A stretch of DNA of 64,000 nucleotides from Pleurostoma richardsiae (Eukaryota; Ascomycota; Sordariomycetes; Calosphaeriales; Pleurostomataceae): NCBI GenBank assembly GCA_030052745.1, contig JANBVO010000007.1:310001-374000 (forward strand), read 5' to 3'. Shown here one piece after another: positions 10,420-20,337 of the stretch (the first letter of the stretch is position 1; every line of letters starts with the position of its first letter). The notes beneath the pieces were generated by a model. The model ran no database searches. It was not told the DNA's origin and saw only the letters and a program-made list of their open reading frames with translations. The position numbers and the translations under genes were made by a program.

Positions 10420-11706
10420 ATGGCTTTCCTCGACTCTTCAGATCAGCAGGCATCGCCCCCCGCCGTAGCTGCCAGCGGTGACGAGTTCCTGTCCATCCGA
10501 TCGGCGTGTGACCGTTGCCGTGTCCACAAGCTTAAATGCGTCGTACCGGCGGCATCGGACGGCAGGGGGCCATGTGAACGCTGCACTCGGGCAAGTCTCA
10601 CATGTGTCTTTGGCCGGCGTCGACGGGCCGCCCGACTCGCCGGCTACGATTCAAATAAGAAGAGCTCTGAGACAGGTCCTCTGCACAGCCCGATAACGAC
10701 CCCCGCGTCCACCACGGCTCCGCCCTGCGAGAGTTGGGCGGATCACACGGGCACCATCTCCACCATTGATAATGGTTCCAACCTGTCGGTATCGCTAGGG
10801 CCCAGAACAACTACCGCGTATCCTGGTCACCCCTGGGAGGGGCCCGCTGCTCTCTGTAACGCCTTAGATGAGGGTCCGATAGACTTTGGAGCTGAGCCAA
10901 CCGCTTACGACTGCCTGAATCCAGGGAGTGGACTGGGGAACTTGTACGTCTTGGACGCGGACCAGCCATTACTCTCCCTGCCGGCTCAGTGGTCCCCAGA
11001 ATCAACCGCCCTGGTCGCACCTCGACCCACCATAGGCAGCGAAGGCAGCGTCACCTCCAGCGGCCTTGTCCAGGAGCTACTTGGGCTGATGTCGGAGATG
11101 CAGCAACGCCTGAGAATGCTTGAGGCGGGCCCTTGGCAGCACGACAACGGGCGGGCCCTCGATGACTACCCCATCGGCACTGTTCTGTATTTGTCTCAAA
11201 AGTTCGGCACCATTGCCGGGCCCGTTCTCAGTGCTGCCGGTGGCGACAAAAGGCCAAAGGCGCAGTCGCCGGGCAGCGACGCCAGCGTGGACACGCCAAC
11301 GACCCTCCTAATCCTCAGCGGTTACATGTGGCTCATGCGCATCTACAGCATCGTCCTGAGCCATTTCCAGACCCACCTCAGCCGGATGCCGGGCCACCAG
11401 CAGGGCCGGGCTCTAGTCGGCAACGAAGACACGACAAACCCGACGCTCCAGCTTGGCGAGCTGCCGTGCGCCAGTGGCGGTCTCGGGCTGGTGCGGATCC
11501 ATACCGCCGTGTGCCTGCTGCTGGACTCGTTGAATAAAGTTGAGGAGCAGGCGGGAAAAGGAGGCGTGCTCGCTCGGGACTTGGTCATGGCGCTGCTGAA
11601 ACAGGACGACGTAATGAGCTCAAGCTTCCTCCAACACGACTCCGTACACCTGAGCAGAAAAGCAAGTGCCGTGAAGGGGCTCTTGAGGGAAAAGATGGGC
11701 CTCTGA
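10420..11706 (+). CDS. AflR-like Zn2Cys6 transcription factor
   Basis: Single exon, 428 residues. The zinc cluster near residues 29-65 reads ACDRCRVHKLKC, an 11-residue loop, then CERCTRASLTC (C-X2-C-X6-C-X11-C-X2-C-X6-C), followed by a basic stretch FGRRRRAARLAG. Leu-rich helices around VQELLGLMSEMQQRLRMLE and a C-terminal region with GLGLVRIHTAVCLLLDSL resemble the AflR-type regulatory half. Proteins of this class commonly sit inside fungal polyketide clusters, including equisetin-type clusters. With the regulator at 2.6-5.2 kb the cluster has two Zn2Cys6 proteins; which one drives it cannot be read from sequence. Confidence 0.88.
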   Translation: MAFLDSSDQQASPPAVAASGDEFLSIRSACDRCRVHKLKCVVPAASDGRGPCERCTRASLTCVFGRRRRAARLAGYDSNKKSSETGPLHSPITTPASTTAPPCESWADHTGTISTIDNGSNLSVSLGPRTTTAYPGHPWEGPAALCNALDEGPIDFGAEPTAYDCLNPGSGLGNLYVLDADQPLLSLPAQWSPESTALVAPRPTIGSEGSVTSSGLVQELLGLMSEMQQRLRMLEAGPWQHDNGRALDDYPIGTVLYLSQKFGTIAGPVLSAAGGDKRPKAQSPGSDASVDTPTTLLILSGYMWLMRIYSIVLSHFQTHLSRMPGHQQGRALVGNEDTTNPTLQLGELPCASGGLGLVRIHTAVCLLLDSLNKVEEQAGKGGVLARDLVMALLKQDDVMSSSFLQHDSVHLSRKASAVKGLLREKMGL

Positions 11707-12608
11707 ACGTGGCAAAGACAGCCTTCGAGCACGGTTCCCAATAGAATACTTTGGGGAGTGCCCTCGAAAGAATGAACATCCACAAGTGTCCAGACCAAAC
11801 CCAATTTTCCCACCTTAAACGCAAACACTCACGTTGGTAACTCCTCAGTTACTCGACGACTTTGTATATAGCAATTACCTCACTAGCCATACGACGCGGC
11901 ACATGTGCCGTGGCCAACGGCAGCCTGTCTATATGAGAAGCTACGCAGGCAATTCCCCAATTCCTCAATTCAACGAATCCGTCAAATACAGCAGCTCAAA
12001 TGATACGTTGCCAACCACGGACCCTCTAGGCCTTCTCACCGTCTCTTGCTTGTCTCCTTCTCGGCGTGGGCGTAAGGCACAACCGATATTTTTAAGACAG
12101 CCTCCAATGCCCCCCGAGAAGGATCTAGAGACTGTAGCCCGTGAAGACACTACAGACAGGCATAATTACCTACTCTACCTCCAGCTTAGAGGCCTACCTA
12201 TCTGTATACCCAGTTAATCAGTCTCTGTCCTTGCCTACCGTGCGCAGATCAGCTCTCCGCGTCGTAACCTTCCAGGCTTTGTTATCGGCAATTTTCGGCC
12301 CTTCTCGGAGTTCGAATATAGCCACGCGTTCATCCAGAATATTTCCTGCTTGTCCGTAAGTATATCTGCATAGCAGAGCTTCAGGATAGGCATTGAAGAA
12401 AACCGGACGTCAGGGATGACTAGTCACCCCATTGTGTCAAGTTAGCTCGTCCCCAGTAAGTGACTTATTTTTCGAGCTCCTTCAGCGTCGTTACCGTCTC
12501 GTGACGCTAGACGATCTGAGGACCGTCATATCGAAAGTTGCCCACGACTTCGCACCTAGTTAAGTCTACTTAAGTCGAGGAAGGGAGATACCGCTAAGGA
12601 CAGCAACC
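11707..12608. other. Intergenic region, promoter of the trans-enoyl reductase
   Basis: 902 bp. The 127-codon frame at 11834-12217 has no recognisable motif and is not called. An inverted repeat AGCGTC / GACGCT occupies 12484-12489 and 12503-12508, about 100 bp before the start codon. The start is in good context (AACCATGG). Confidence 0.45.
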
Positions 12609-13724
12609 ATGGCCACCACGACGCAGACCCAGACAGCTCTTGTGGGTGACAATGACGGAAATATCGTGTTGTCTCGGTCCGCACCCGTCCCACGACTTAC
12701 CGATGACGACCACATCGCCGTGTCTGTTAAGGCTGTCTCCCTCAACCCAGTCGACACCAAGATGGTTGGCGCGTACCACACACCCGACGCCATCTCGGGC
12801 TGTGACTTTGCCGGTGTCGTCACGGCGGTAGGACCGGCTGTTGCCACCTGCAGCGATATCAAGGTGGGCGACCGTGTTTGCGCCGCCATCTCGGGCTTAA
12901 ACCCCCTCCGACCGGAAAACGGGGCGTTCGGGGAGCATGCGACCGCGCCGGCCTGGGCCTCGCTCAAGATCCCACCCAGCTGGAGCTTCGCCCATGGCGC
13001 CAGCCTCGGTACGCCGTGGATGACGGTCGGCATGGCTCTTTTCTGGAGCCTGGATCTGGACCGCGGGCCGCTCCTTGAGCTCTCCGGGCAAGCCGACCCA
13101 CGCCCCGCGGCGACCAACGGCGACAAGAAGCCCACGACGGTGCTCGTCAGCGGCGGCGCCAGCGCGACGGGGACCGCCACCATCCAGCTGCTCAAGCTCG
13201 CCGGCTACGACGTGGTCGCGACATGCTCCCCGCGCAACTCCGAGCTGGTGCGCTCGTACGGCGCCGACCGCGTCTTCGACTACCACTCGCCCGGCTGCGC
13301 CGCCGACATCAAGGCGCACACGCGCAACGTGCTGCGCTACGCCGTCGACTGCATTACCTCGCCGGACAGCACGCGGCTGTGCTACGCCGCGCTCGGCCGC
13401 GCCGGCGGGCGCTACACGGCGCTGGACGCGTACAGCGAGGCCGTGACCGCTACGCGCAAGATCGTGCGGGCGGACTGGGTGCTGGGGCCGGAGCTCCTCG
13501 GCGAGGACATTGCGTGGCCGGCGCCGCACGGGCGCCCGGCAAACCCGGAGGCGAAGGCGTTCTGCGTCGAGTGGACGCGCACGCTGCAGGGGCTGCTGGA
13601 TCGCGGCCTCATCCGCCCGCATCCCCTACGAGTGAGTGATAAGGGGCTGAAGGGGGTGCTCGATGGTTTTGCGGAGATTCGAGCTAAGAAGGTGTCGGGA
13701 GAGAAGCTGGTTTACACCCTGTAA
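12609..13724 (+). CDS. Trans-acting enoyl reductase (LovC/EqxC/CghC-like, MDR family)
   Basis: Single exon, 371 residues. It is a medium-chain dehydrogenase/reductase-fold enoyl reductase of the type that works in trans with highly reducing PKSs whose own ER domain is inactive. Seen: KAVSLNPVDTKMVG and SGCDFAGVVTAVGP in the catalytic half, GDRVCAAISGLN, then the NADPH-binding VLVSGGASATGTATIQLLK near residues 172-192, and the C-terminal KKVSGEKLVYTL typical of LovC-like proteins. No zinc ligands are evident, as expected for the group. It would reduce selected enoyl intermediates on the PKS upstream of the Diels-Alder step. It is probably the last cluster gene on this side. Confidence 0.93.
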   Translation: MATTTQTQTALVGDNDGNIVLSRSAPVPRLTDDDHIAVSVKAVSLNPVDTKMVGAYHTPDAISGCDFAGVVTAVGPAVATCSDIKVGDRVCAAISGLNPLRPENGAFGEHATAPAWASLKIPPSWSFAHGASLGTPWMTVGMALFWSLDLDRGPLLELSGQADPRPAATNGDKKPTTVLVSGGASATGTATIQLLKLAGYDVVATCSPRNSELVRSYGADRVFDYHSPGCAADIKAHTRNVLRYAVDCITSPDSTRLCYAALGRAGGRYTALDAYSEAVTATRKIVRADWVLGPELLGEDIAWPAPHGRPANPEAKAFCVEWTRTLQGLLDRGLIRPHPLRVSDKGLKGVLDGFAEIRAKKVSGEKLVYTL

Positions 13725-14513
13725 CAAGATGGCCTTTCAAAAAGCGCCGTCAGAAACGTTGGGTTAGGGGCGGCGGATCTGAGTCGTGACAACAAGGTGG
13801 ATGAACCACTACACGTCCTTAGTCCTTAGTCGACTTGACATCGACGAGGTCCTCCCGTTCGTTCTCACATGTCAAGTCACTCTATAATGCCTTATCCGCA
13901 AGGTAGCTGGGAGTCGACCAACAATTTTACATATGCTGGGCCGCCTGACCTAGAAGCAACTTGTGAATGCTTCACGGAATCTCTAAAAAAACAGCTGCAG
14001 TACCTGGAATGGGTAATCATGAACTGTCTGTATGGTCATAAAGCAGAATACTAAAGACCCGCTGGTTATCCTCCAGCTCGAGAGACTTTCGGGGGTTAGA
14101 CGTCTCGCGGAAGACTGTCTTGCTCGGTGTAATTCAGCCCGCATAAAGCTGTGTCCATCATTTCTCGTTTCGGCTCGCGAAGCCGTAGCCGTAGGTGCCA
14201 AGCCTACCAGGCTGCTTTTGAACGGCGCGAAGGGTTGAGACGTGCCCGAGCTCGTGGAGCAAAGTCTTGTTCGCTCACCGCTTCCCCGGATTCCCCATGA
14301 TTCTGGGGACTAAATCTCGTTGCCCCAGTTGCCCAGCCCTATTAGTGACACCACGGCGAGTTAGCTTCTGTCAACTCGGAGTTGATTGTCCCGGATCGGC
14401 GCGATTCTCCAAGAGACAGGTCTAAACAATAAGAGATCGGGTGACGGCACGGCCATTGAGAGAATGTTGAATTCGTAGATACTGGGTTAGCCTTTGACTT
14501 GTCGTGGTTTATC
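13725..14513. other. Intergenic region, no gene seen; probable right boundary of the cluster
   Basis: 789 bp with only short frames (for example 61-72 codons) without motifs. It separates the last biosynthetic gene from a secreted glycosidase-like gene. Confidence 0.5.
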
Positions 14514-17227
14514 ATGGTCACCCCTCGAGTCGTCGTATTTTGGATGCCAATAGTAGCACTGGCATCAATCGACAGGCAAGCAAGTTCTCACACATTTGAA
14601 AATAGCTCGCTTCCCGCTAATATACCAATTCAGACAAGCTATAGTGACTCGATTTAATGTCGTCCGTACGAGCTTGCCGGAGGTCGTTGGTAACGAGACA
14701 ACGCCGCTCCAGGTCGGCAATGGGGACTTCGCCTTTAATGTCGACAACACTGGAATGCAAACGTTTATACCCTTCAACACACTGTCAAGCTGGGGATGGC
14801 ATAACGATTCTTTGCCCGCTGACGGGTGAGTGCGCATCTGGTTTACTTCAGACTGAATGAGTTGTTAATTAACTTGCCTCTAGCGAGAAACCAAGCGATT
14901 ACCGCGGAGTGGACGTGTTGACACACGGCAGGAATGTCTCGTATGACTTGGAAGACCCGAACTTGCCCGAGATATCAAAGTGGCTGACGGCGAACCCCAA
15001 CCGGATCAATCTGGGTCGCATCGGCCTCAAATACAAAGGGGCCACTCTAGAGAAGTCACTACTTCAGGCACCACGACAGGAGCTCGACCTCTGGAACGGA
15101 GGTATCACGTCGACCTTCGAGATCGAGGGACAGGCCGTCAAGGTCGTGACCCAGGGCGATTTTGACTCCGATTCCGTCGCTTTCCAGATCACGTCGGACC
15201 TCGTCTCATCTGGTGACTTACAAGTAGAATTCGACTTCCCCTATCCTCCTCGCCACAATGTGACATCCAGCTCCGACTTTGAGATCTTCATGGGCTCCTA
15301 CGACTTCCCTTTGAATCATACAACGTCAATCGTCAGCAAGCCGACAACACCCGGCCACGCTCATGTATACCATGAGATGGACGAGACGACCTACTTCGTC
15401 AACCTCCGTTGGCCATGCGGCGCTCCACTATCTTTGACTCGGAACGAGCCTCAGGGCTCAAGCGCCGTTACGGCCCACCGCTTCACCCTATCTCCGGCGG
15501 CTGGCCTTGCCGTAGGAACTCTGTCTTTTACTGCACATTTCTCCCTGGACAAACAGGTGCCCGCCCTGCCAGCAGCTATCCGAAAGCGCAACAGCATCGG
15601 CTGGAACAATTACTGGAATAGCGGCGGCTTCGTCGACGTCACCGGCTCGTCGAACCCAAATGCGACCGAGCTCCAGCGGCGCATTGTCCTCACGCAGTAT
15701 CATATGCGGGTGAACAGCGCGGCCACGGGCCAGATTCCCCAGGAGAGCGGGCTGGTGTATAACGGCTGGTGGGGCAAGTTCCATCTCGAGATGACGGTAT
15801 GGCACTGCGCGCACTGGGCGACCTGGGGTCAGCAGGACATCTTCGACAAGATCTTCCCCGGGATCTACGAGGCTCTGCTGCCTACCTCGGTCGCGAGAGC
15901 GAAGCGCATGGGCTGGGAAGGCGCAAGGTAGGAGCTCTCGCCTTCACACACCAGATTGGTTGGAACCGGTCCCTTACTGAAAGCTTTGTTAGGTGGCCGA
16001 AGATGACGGAACTGGGCACAGGTGGGATCGCGCCCGGCGAAACAAGGGCCTATCTCATGTGGCAGCAGCCTCACCCCGTCTACCTGGCCAAACTGGCCTA
16101 CCAGGCAAAGCCAACTCGGGAGACGCTCGAACGGTGGGACCGTGTACTCACGGCGACTGCTGACTATATGGCTTCTTTTGCGTGGAAGAATGAGACAAGC
16201 GGGTACTATGATCTCGGACTTCCGTGAGCAGCTTCCCTCTTGGCCACAAGCTATGCGATGCGGTGTTTGACAAATGTTCCAGGTCGAAGGGCGTGACAGA
16301 GAACTCATTCCCTCTCGAGACCCAGAACCTAGCATACGAGGTGAGTCCTGGCACCAGCACATAGAGATGGCGTCCAGTCTCTTACTTCCGCAAAGATAGC
16401 GTACTGGCGTTGGGCACTCGATGCCGCTTGCGACTGGAAGAAAGCGCTCGGTCAAGCCGTCCCGGCGAGCTGGGCAGCTGTTGCGGCAAATCTAGCTCCG
16501 CCGCCACAGACCGATGGGATGTACATGCCTTGGGAAGGGCTGAACAGCTCCTGGTGGGACGACCCGAGCCTCAACAAGGACCCTCGGAGCGTCATCATGC
16601 TCCAGGGCAGTAAGTCACCTCCCCCGGGCATCCTGTGCCGTTTCGGTTTGGCCGGGGTACTTACTGATGGATGTTGCAGTCCTCCCAGATACGCCGGCCG
16701 TGGACCCGGAGGTCGGCTTAAAGACAGCGGATAAGATGTGGGACGTGTGGACTGACATAAACATTCGAGGATGGGGAAGATCCGTGCTTGCCATCAACTC
16801 GGCGAGAGTTGGAAACCCGGAGCGTGCTATATACCATCTGACCAACTACGGGTACTGGAAGTTCGATGACGCAGGTACGACTGTAGCTTTTATCCGGTTT
16901 AATTGAGTCCCATACTTACAAGATTGCTCGTTGCTTCAGGTTTCGCCCATCGATCGGGTCCTAGTAAGTGTTCGGAATCAATACCCACCAAATGCTTTCT
17001 AACAGGTTGTCTAGGCCCATCACCGCCTCCCTACTTCCCTGGTGCCGCTAGTTTCCTCTACGCAGGTGAGTCCACGGCGGACTTGATATGAGTTCCATGC
17101 AGCTCTAACTACGTCTTCAGTTGCATATTTGGCGGCAGGTTGGCATGGTTCCACTGGTAATGCGCCAGGCTTTCCCAACGATGGAACATGGGTTGTGAGA
17201 CACGAGGGAATGCTCAAAGCGCTTTGA
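14514..17227 (+). CDS. Secreted six-hairpin glycosidase-like protein (GH65/GH95-like catalytic fold)
   Basis: Ten exons: 14514-14583, 14645-14825, 14884-15927, 15993-16223, 16283-16340, 16396-16609, 16680-16874, 16940-16963 (24 bp), 17015-17065 and 17121-17227, giving 724 residues in one frame. The N-terminus has a hydrophobic stretch VVVFWMPIVALAS that may be a signal peptide. After the first intron comes TRFNVVRTS and PLQVGNGDFAF, then the conserved FIPFNTLSSWGWHNDS. The catalytic (alpha/alpha)6 barrel contains LVYNGWWGKFHLEMTVWH, MWQQPHPVYLAKLAY and, at the end, NAPGFPNDGTWVVRHEG. I recognise the family as fungal six-hairpin glycosidase-like proteins; substrate is unknown. The first intron donor (GTTCTC) is weak and the fifth intron ends in AAAG; both are needed for continuity. 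It probably lies outside the polyketide cluster. Confidence 0.82.
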
Positions 17228-17704
17228 TAGCATTGGTTGCAATCGGGAAATATAGTAGGGCTCTCTCTGCGCAAGTAAATAATCTTCAAAGACTAGAACA
17301 ATCCTGGTTAGTCGGATACTGGTAGACCAAGTACTGTTACCTAGCAGATAGAATACAAGTAAATGGCTATGGAGGCCTTGAAATCGCGGTTGTTCTATAA
17401 TGAAACTACGGAGGGAAAATGGCATCTGTCTACTATCGAGTCAATGTACGCGCGGCTAATTAAGGGCCGCACTCATCGCCCATGGCAGGTGTCAAGGGAG
17501 ACTAGCACACATTATGCGAAGAGGACGATCTGAGGACGATCTGGACAGGTGAGAACTGAAATTCATTGAAGTAAAGACACAAAGTTGCAATAGATGACAC
17601 TGGTATATGTTTCTCCTGTTCTCTTCCTACCGAGCTAGCGAGAAGCACGAAAAGTTGTCTAGATGCTCCCACGCGCGGACTCACGGCACCAGGATTTACT
17701 TGAG
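17228..17704. other. Intergenic region between convergent genes, nothing recognised
   Basis: 477 bp, 3' flanks of the glycosidase-like gene (+) and the small hypothetical gene (-). A tandem GAGGACGATCT-type duplication is visible near 17518-17540. Confidence 0.5.
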
Positions 17705-18262
17705 CTAGAACTCAACCTGAGCCTGGCTTAGCATGAAGCCCTTAAACTCGTCCTCAGCGGCACTAGCCATCGAGACAGCAGCCTTTTTGAAGTGCAGCTC
17801 GGCCCGCGCATCCGACACCCGGCGAGAGAGGAGAGCAATCTCCTCTCTGAGGGCATCGCTGAACACGCCTACGCACCGGCCACTCTCGTACGCATCGTCC
17901 CGAGCGCGTTCACAGCGGAACACTGTAGCCTGAGCGGCTCGCATCTCCGCAGCGCACCTGTCGTAGTCCTCCCCCAGCGCGTCTTGTTTCCGAGACCAGG
18001 GGCCGCCTTCGGCGAGAAGGCCGCTGTGGGCGATCAGGGGCTCGCCGTGGACGTTAGCCTTCCAGCAGCTGAGGCAATTCGTGTCCTTCTTGTGTCGGCA
18101 CTTGCAGGTGTGCTCGTCTTTGTTGCATTTGCAGCAGACGCGCTGGAAGTGGACGAGCATGTCGCGGGACAAATTCATCCTGGAGAATCTGTGCAAGCTC
18201 AAGGCGTTGGGAGAATCCGCTTCGACTGCCGTCGGAGCTTGAGTATTCAATCGGGAAGGCAT
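17705..18262 (-). CDS. Hypothetical Cys-rich small protein
   Basis: Open frame of 185 codons from ATG 18262. An upstream in-frame ATG at 18313 would add 17 residues; I prefer 18262 because a TATATAA element sits at 18345-18339, placing the likely transcript start close to 18313. The middle has a dense Cys/His patch, RVCCKCNKDEHTCKCRHKKD followed by CLSCW, which looks like a small zinc-binding module. The C-terminal half is helical and charged (ALREEIALLSRRVSDARAEL) and might form a coiled coil. I do not recognise a family. Confidence 0.5.
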   Translation of the reverse strand: MPSRLNTQAPTAVEADSPNALSLHRFSRMNLSRDMLVHFQRVCCKCNKDEHTCKCRHKKDTNCLSCWKANVHGEPLIAHSGLLAEGGPWSRKQDALGEDYDRCAAEMRAAQATVFRCERARDDAYESGRCVGVFSDALREEIALLSRRVSDARAELHFKKAAVSMASAAEDEFKGFMLSQAQVEF

Positions 18263-18338
18263 GATGAATGCGGTTGATTGGGAAATTGGTGGTTGGTTGA
18301 AGAAAAGGGACATGATCAAATCGAACTCGACAGTGCCA

Positions 18339-18345
18339 TTATATA
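18339..18345 (-). promoter_or_regulatory. TATA-like element of the Cys-rich hypothetical gene
   Basis: TATATAA on the minus strand, about 80 bp upstream of the preferred start codon at 18262 and 26 bp upstream of the alternative ATG at 18313. Confidence 0.4.
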
Positions 18346-19107
18346 GGTCTATGGATTCGACGACTTGGTCTAACAACCGCCGAGCGCCCCATTGCCCAGC
18401 TGCCCTGAACAACCCCAATGCTCAATAAATGAATCAAAGGGAAAAGTCATCAAGGGCTTTTGTCTCGCACCAAGCCTTTCACGCGGATGATTGGGAAGAT
18501 TAAACCAATGTCTTTGAAAGACTACGGATCGGATCCAAAAATACCCATTCGCCACAACCTCAAGAGTTGTCCGCACAAAGAGGGACTGCTGAAGCCCCAA
18601 TGGCATACGGGAGCCGCGCAGGAGTCGTGATCTCGGTATTCATCACGATTTGCCATGACACTAGGTTCTTCCCTGCGTAAAGGATCTTTCAACATGTCTC
18701 GAGGTCCATCGGCCCGAGGTAGGCGAGGGAATCGCCGCGGAACAGACCTTCTACTCTTTGTGCCGAAAGAGATAGTCCTTCGGTCAGCCACGTGACGGAG
18801 GAGGCAGACTGCATTGTCATCATCGACCCGGATTTGAATATCCCAGTGCTGCCATGGACATTGGCTCATGAAAGACGCGTCCAGGCGGCAGCGGTGGATG
18901 ACAAGTAGACATGGGCCACTCGCAAAAACGCGTAGTGTCCATCTGGCAAAGATCGCCCGAGACAGAGACCATCCGGTTAGACGTCCGAAGGGTAAACCAC
19001 CCCCTTGTTTTGGAAAGTATCCGAAGCCCCGAAGGGTTGCTAAGGTGGTGTTAATAGGGACCAAGCTTGGTGTGCACATTTAAACTGTTAATGTACTCGT
19101 CTGCCAG
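18346..19107. other. Intergenic region with a doubtful 185-codon frame
   Basis: A minus-strand frame covers 18522-19079 but shows no motif, has mixed composition rich in Arg and Cys, and no homology I recognise. I leave it uncalled. Confidence 0.4.
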
Positions 19108-19899
19108 CTACCACCCGTGCCTAAAGTTGAGCTCCTTCAGGCTCACCTTCAAATCTCTCCCGCCGGTGACGAGCCACTTGTATCCATCCCTCGTCCGCTG
19201 GCCCATCCCTACCACATGCCGCTTGTAGTAATCTGTTCCATCGCAATCGTCCAGCGAGCACGACCCACTCGACCAGTGAGCGGGTGGCACCATCTCGGCG
19301 TACATGAACACGATCAGCTCTCTCAGTTCCGGGATCAGGTTCCGGACGAACATTCGGACTGAAGCGGCGGCCCCGGGGTGGTACGTCCAGCTGGCACTGA
19401 CGGCCATCCGCTTCAGGCCCTCGCCGGTCGGGTCGAGGCGGCGAAACTCCGGCGGGAGCCGCGACATCCTGCGGAAGTCCATGTCCCCGAGTATGACGAG
19501 GACGTCGGTAGCAAGATTCAGGTAGAGCACGCGGTACAGGTCGGTCACGCTGTCGCCGGCGCGCTCACATGCCGCGACGGTCGCGAGCGGGAACCTGACG
19601 GTGTAATGCCTCTGCGCCGCCGCCCTCGCCTCGGAGCTGGTGGCCAGCGCGGCGGGGTTTGTGCAGCCGCTCTGCCACTTGGGCATTCCGCCGTGCTGGA
19701 AGTCGTCCGCATAGTGGGATCTGCGAGCGTGGATCTCGACGGCTCGCGGCTCAAAGGAGAAGCGCCAGACCTTGAGGCGCAGCTCGGCAGGGAGGTACGA
19801 GAACAAGTGAAAGGACGGCGCGGGCGAGCCTGAGACTGCTGTCGACACCGCCGGCAGCGGTGATGACTCCCCGCCTGGCTGCAGCCAAACGTGGGCCAT
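19108..19899 (-). CDS. 2EXR-domain protein
   Basis: Single exon, 263 residues. Residues about 30-60 read FHLFSYLPAELRLKVWRFSF followed by PRAVEIHA, the 2EXR motif found in large expanded families of filamentous ascomycetes (an F-box-like helix then an E-x-R type segment). The rest has the usual pattern of these proteins: NPAALATSSEARAAAQRHY, a region with NLATDVLVILGDMDF, and ELRELIVFMYAE. Function is unknown for the family. Confidence 0.8.
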   Translation of the reverse strand: MAHVWLQPGGESSPLPAVSTAVSGSPAPSFHLFSYLPAELRLKVWRFSFEPRAVEIHARRSHYADDFQHGGMPKWQSGCTNPAALATSSEARAAAQRHYTVRFPLATVAACERAGDSVTDLYRVLYLNLATDVLVILGDMDFRRMSRLPPEFRRLDPTGEGLKRMAVSASWTYHPGAAASVRMFVRNLIPELRELIVFMYAEMVPPAHWSSGSCSLDDCDGTDYYKRHVVGMGQRTRDGYKWLVTGGRDLKVSLKELNFRHGW

Positions 19900-20337
19900 A
19901 GTGCGGGTACCGTTCGGCGATGATCGACAGGGTTCAACGCGGAAGATGGAGTGGGAAAATCCCGGACGAGCTCAGGCGGGTCAAAATCCGCTTCCCCCTT
20001 TTGCTGACTAACGCAAGTGCACCAGACTCGGAGCCGGCCGGTGGAGAGTGAGCGGCCGCTTCACTAACCTCATTCTGAACTATCCTGTCCACAGGACAAT
20101 AGTATTACCGCGTGATAATACTACCACGTATATTGCCGCTCAGTAAATCCTAGCTACTGTAGTTATCCTGTACTTGTCTCCGACCTATACATCGGTGTTA
20201 ACACGGACTTCACGACTATGATAAGCGCAACAGTCGCCTGCTTTGAGGGCTTAGTTGTGGAGACCCGATATTGCTATCGCTATGCCGTCCCCCAATCTCG
20301 CAAAACAACCGACATCCCAGAGAGATCACGGAATCCA
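19900..20337. other. Intergenic region
   Basis: 438 bp between the 2EXR gene (promoter side) and the 3' end of the GH71 gene, both on the minus strand. An inverted element ATAGTATTACC / GGTAATACT-like sequence lies near 20099-20130. Nothing else is recognised. Confidence 0.4.

Noticed and set aside
13075-13639. Long frames on both strands within the enoyl reductase gene
   Set aside because: Shadows caused by high GC at third positions; the enzyme frame carries all family motifs.
18522-19079. 185-codon minus-strand frame
   Set aside because: No motif, atypical composition, no recognisable family.
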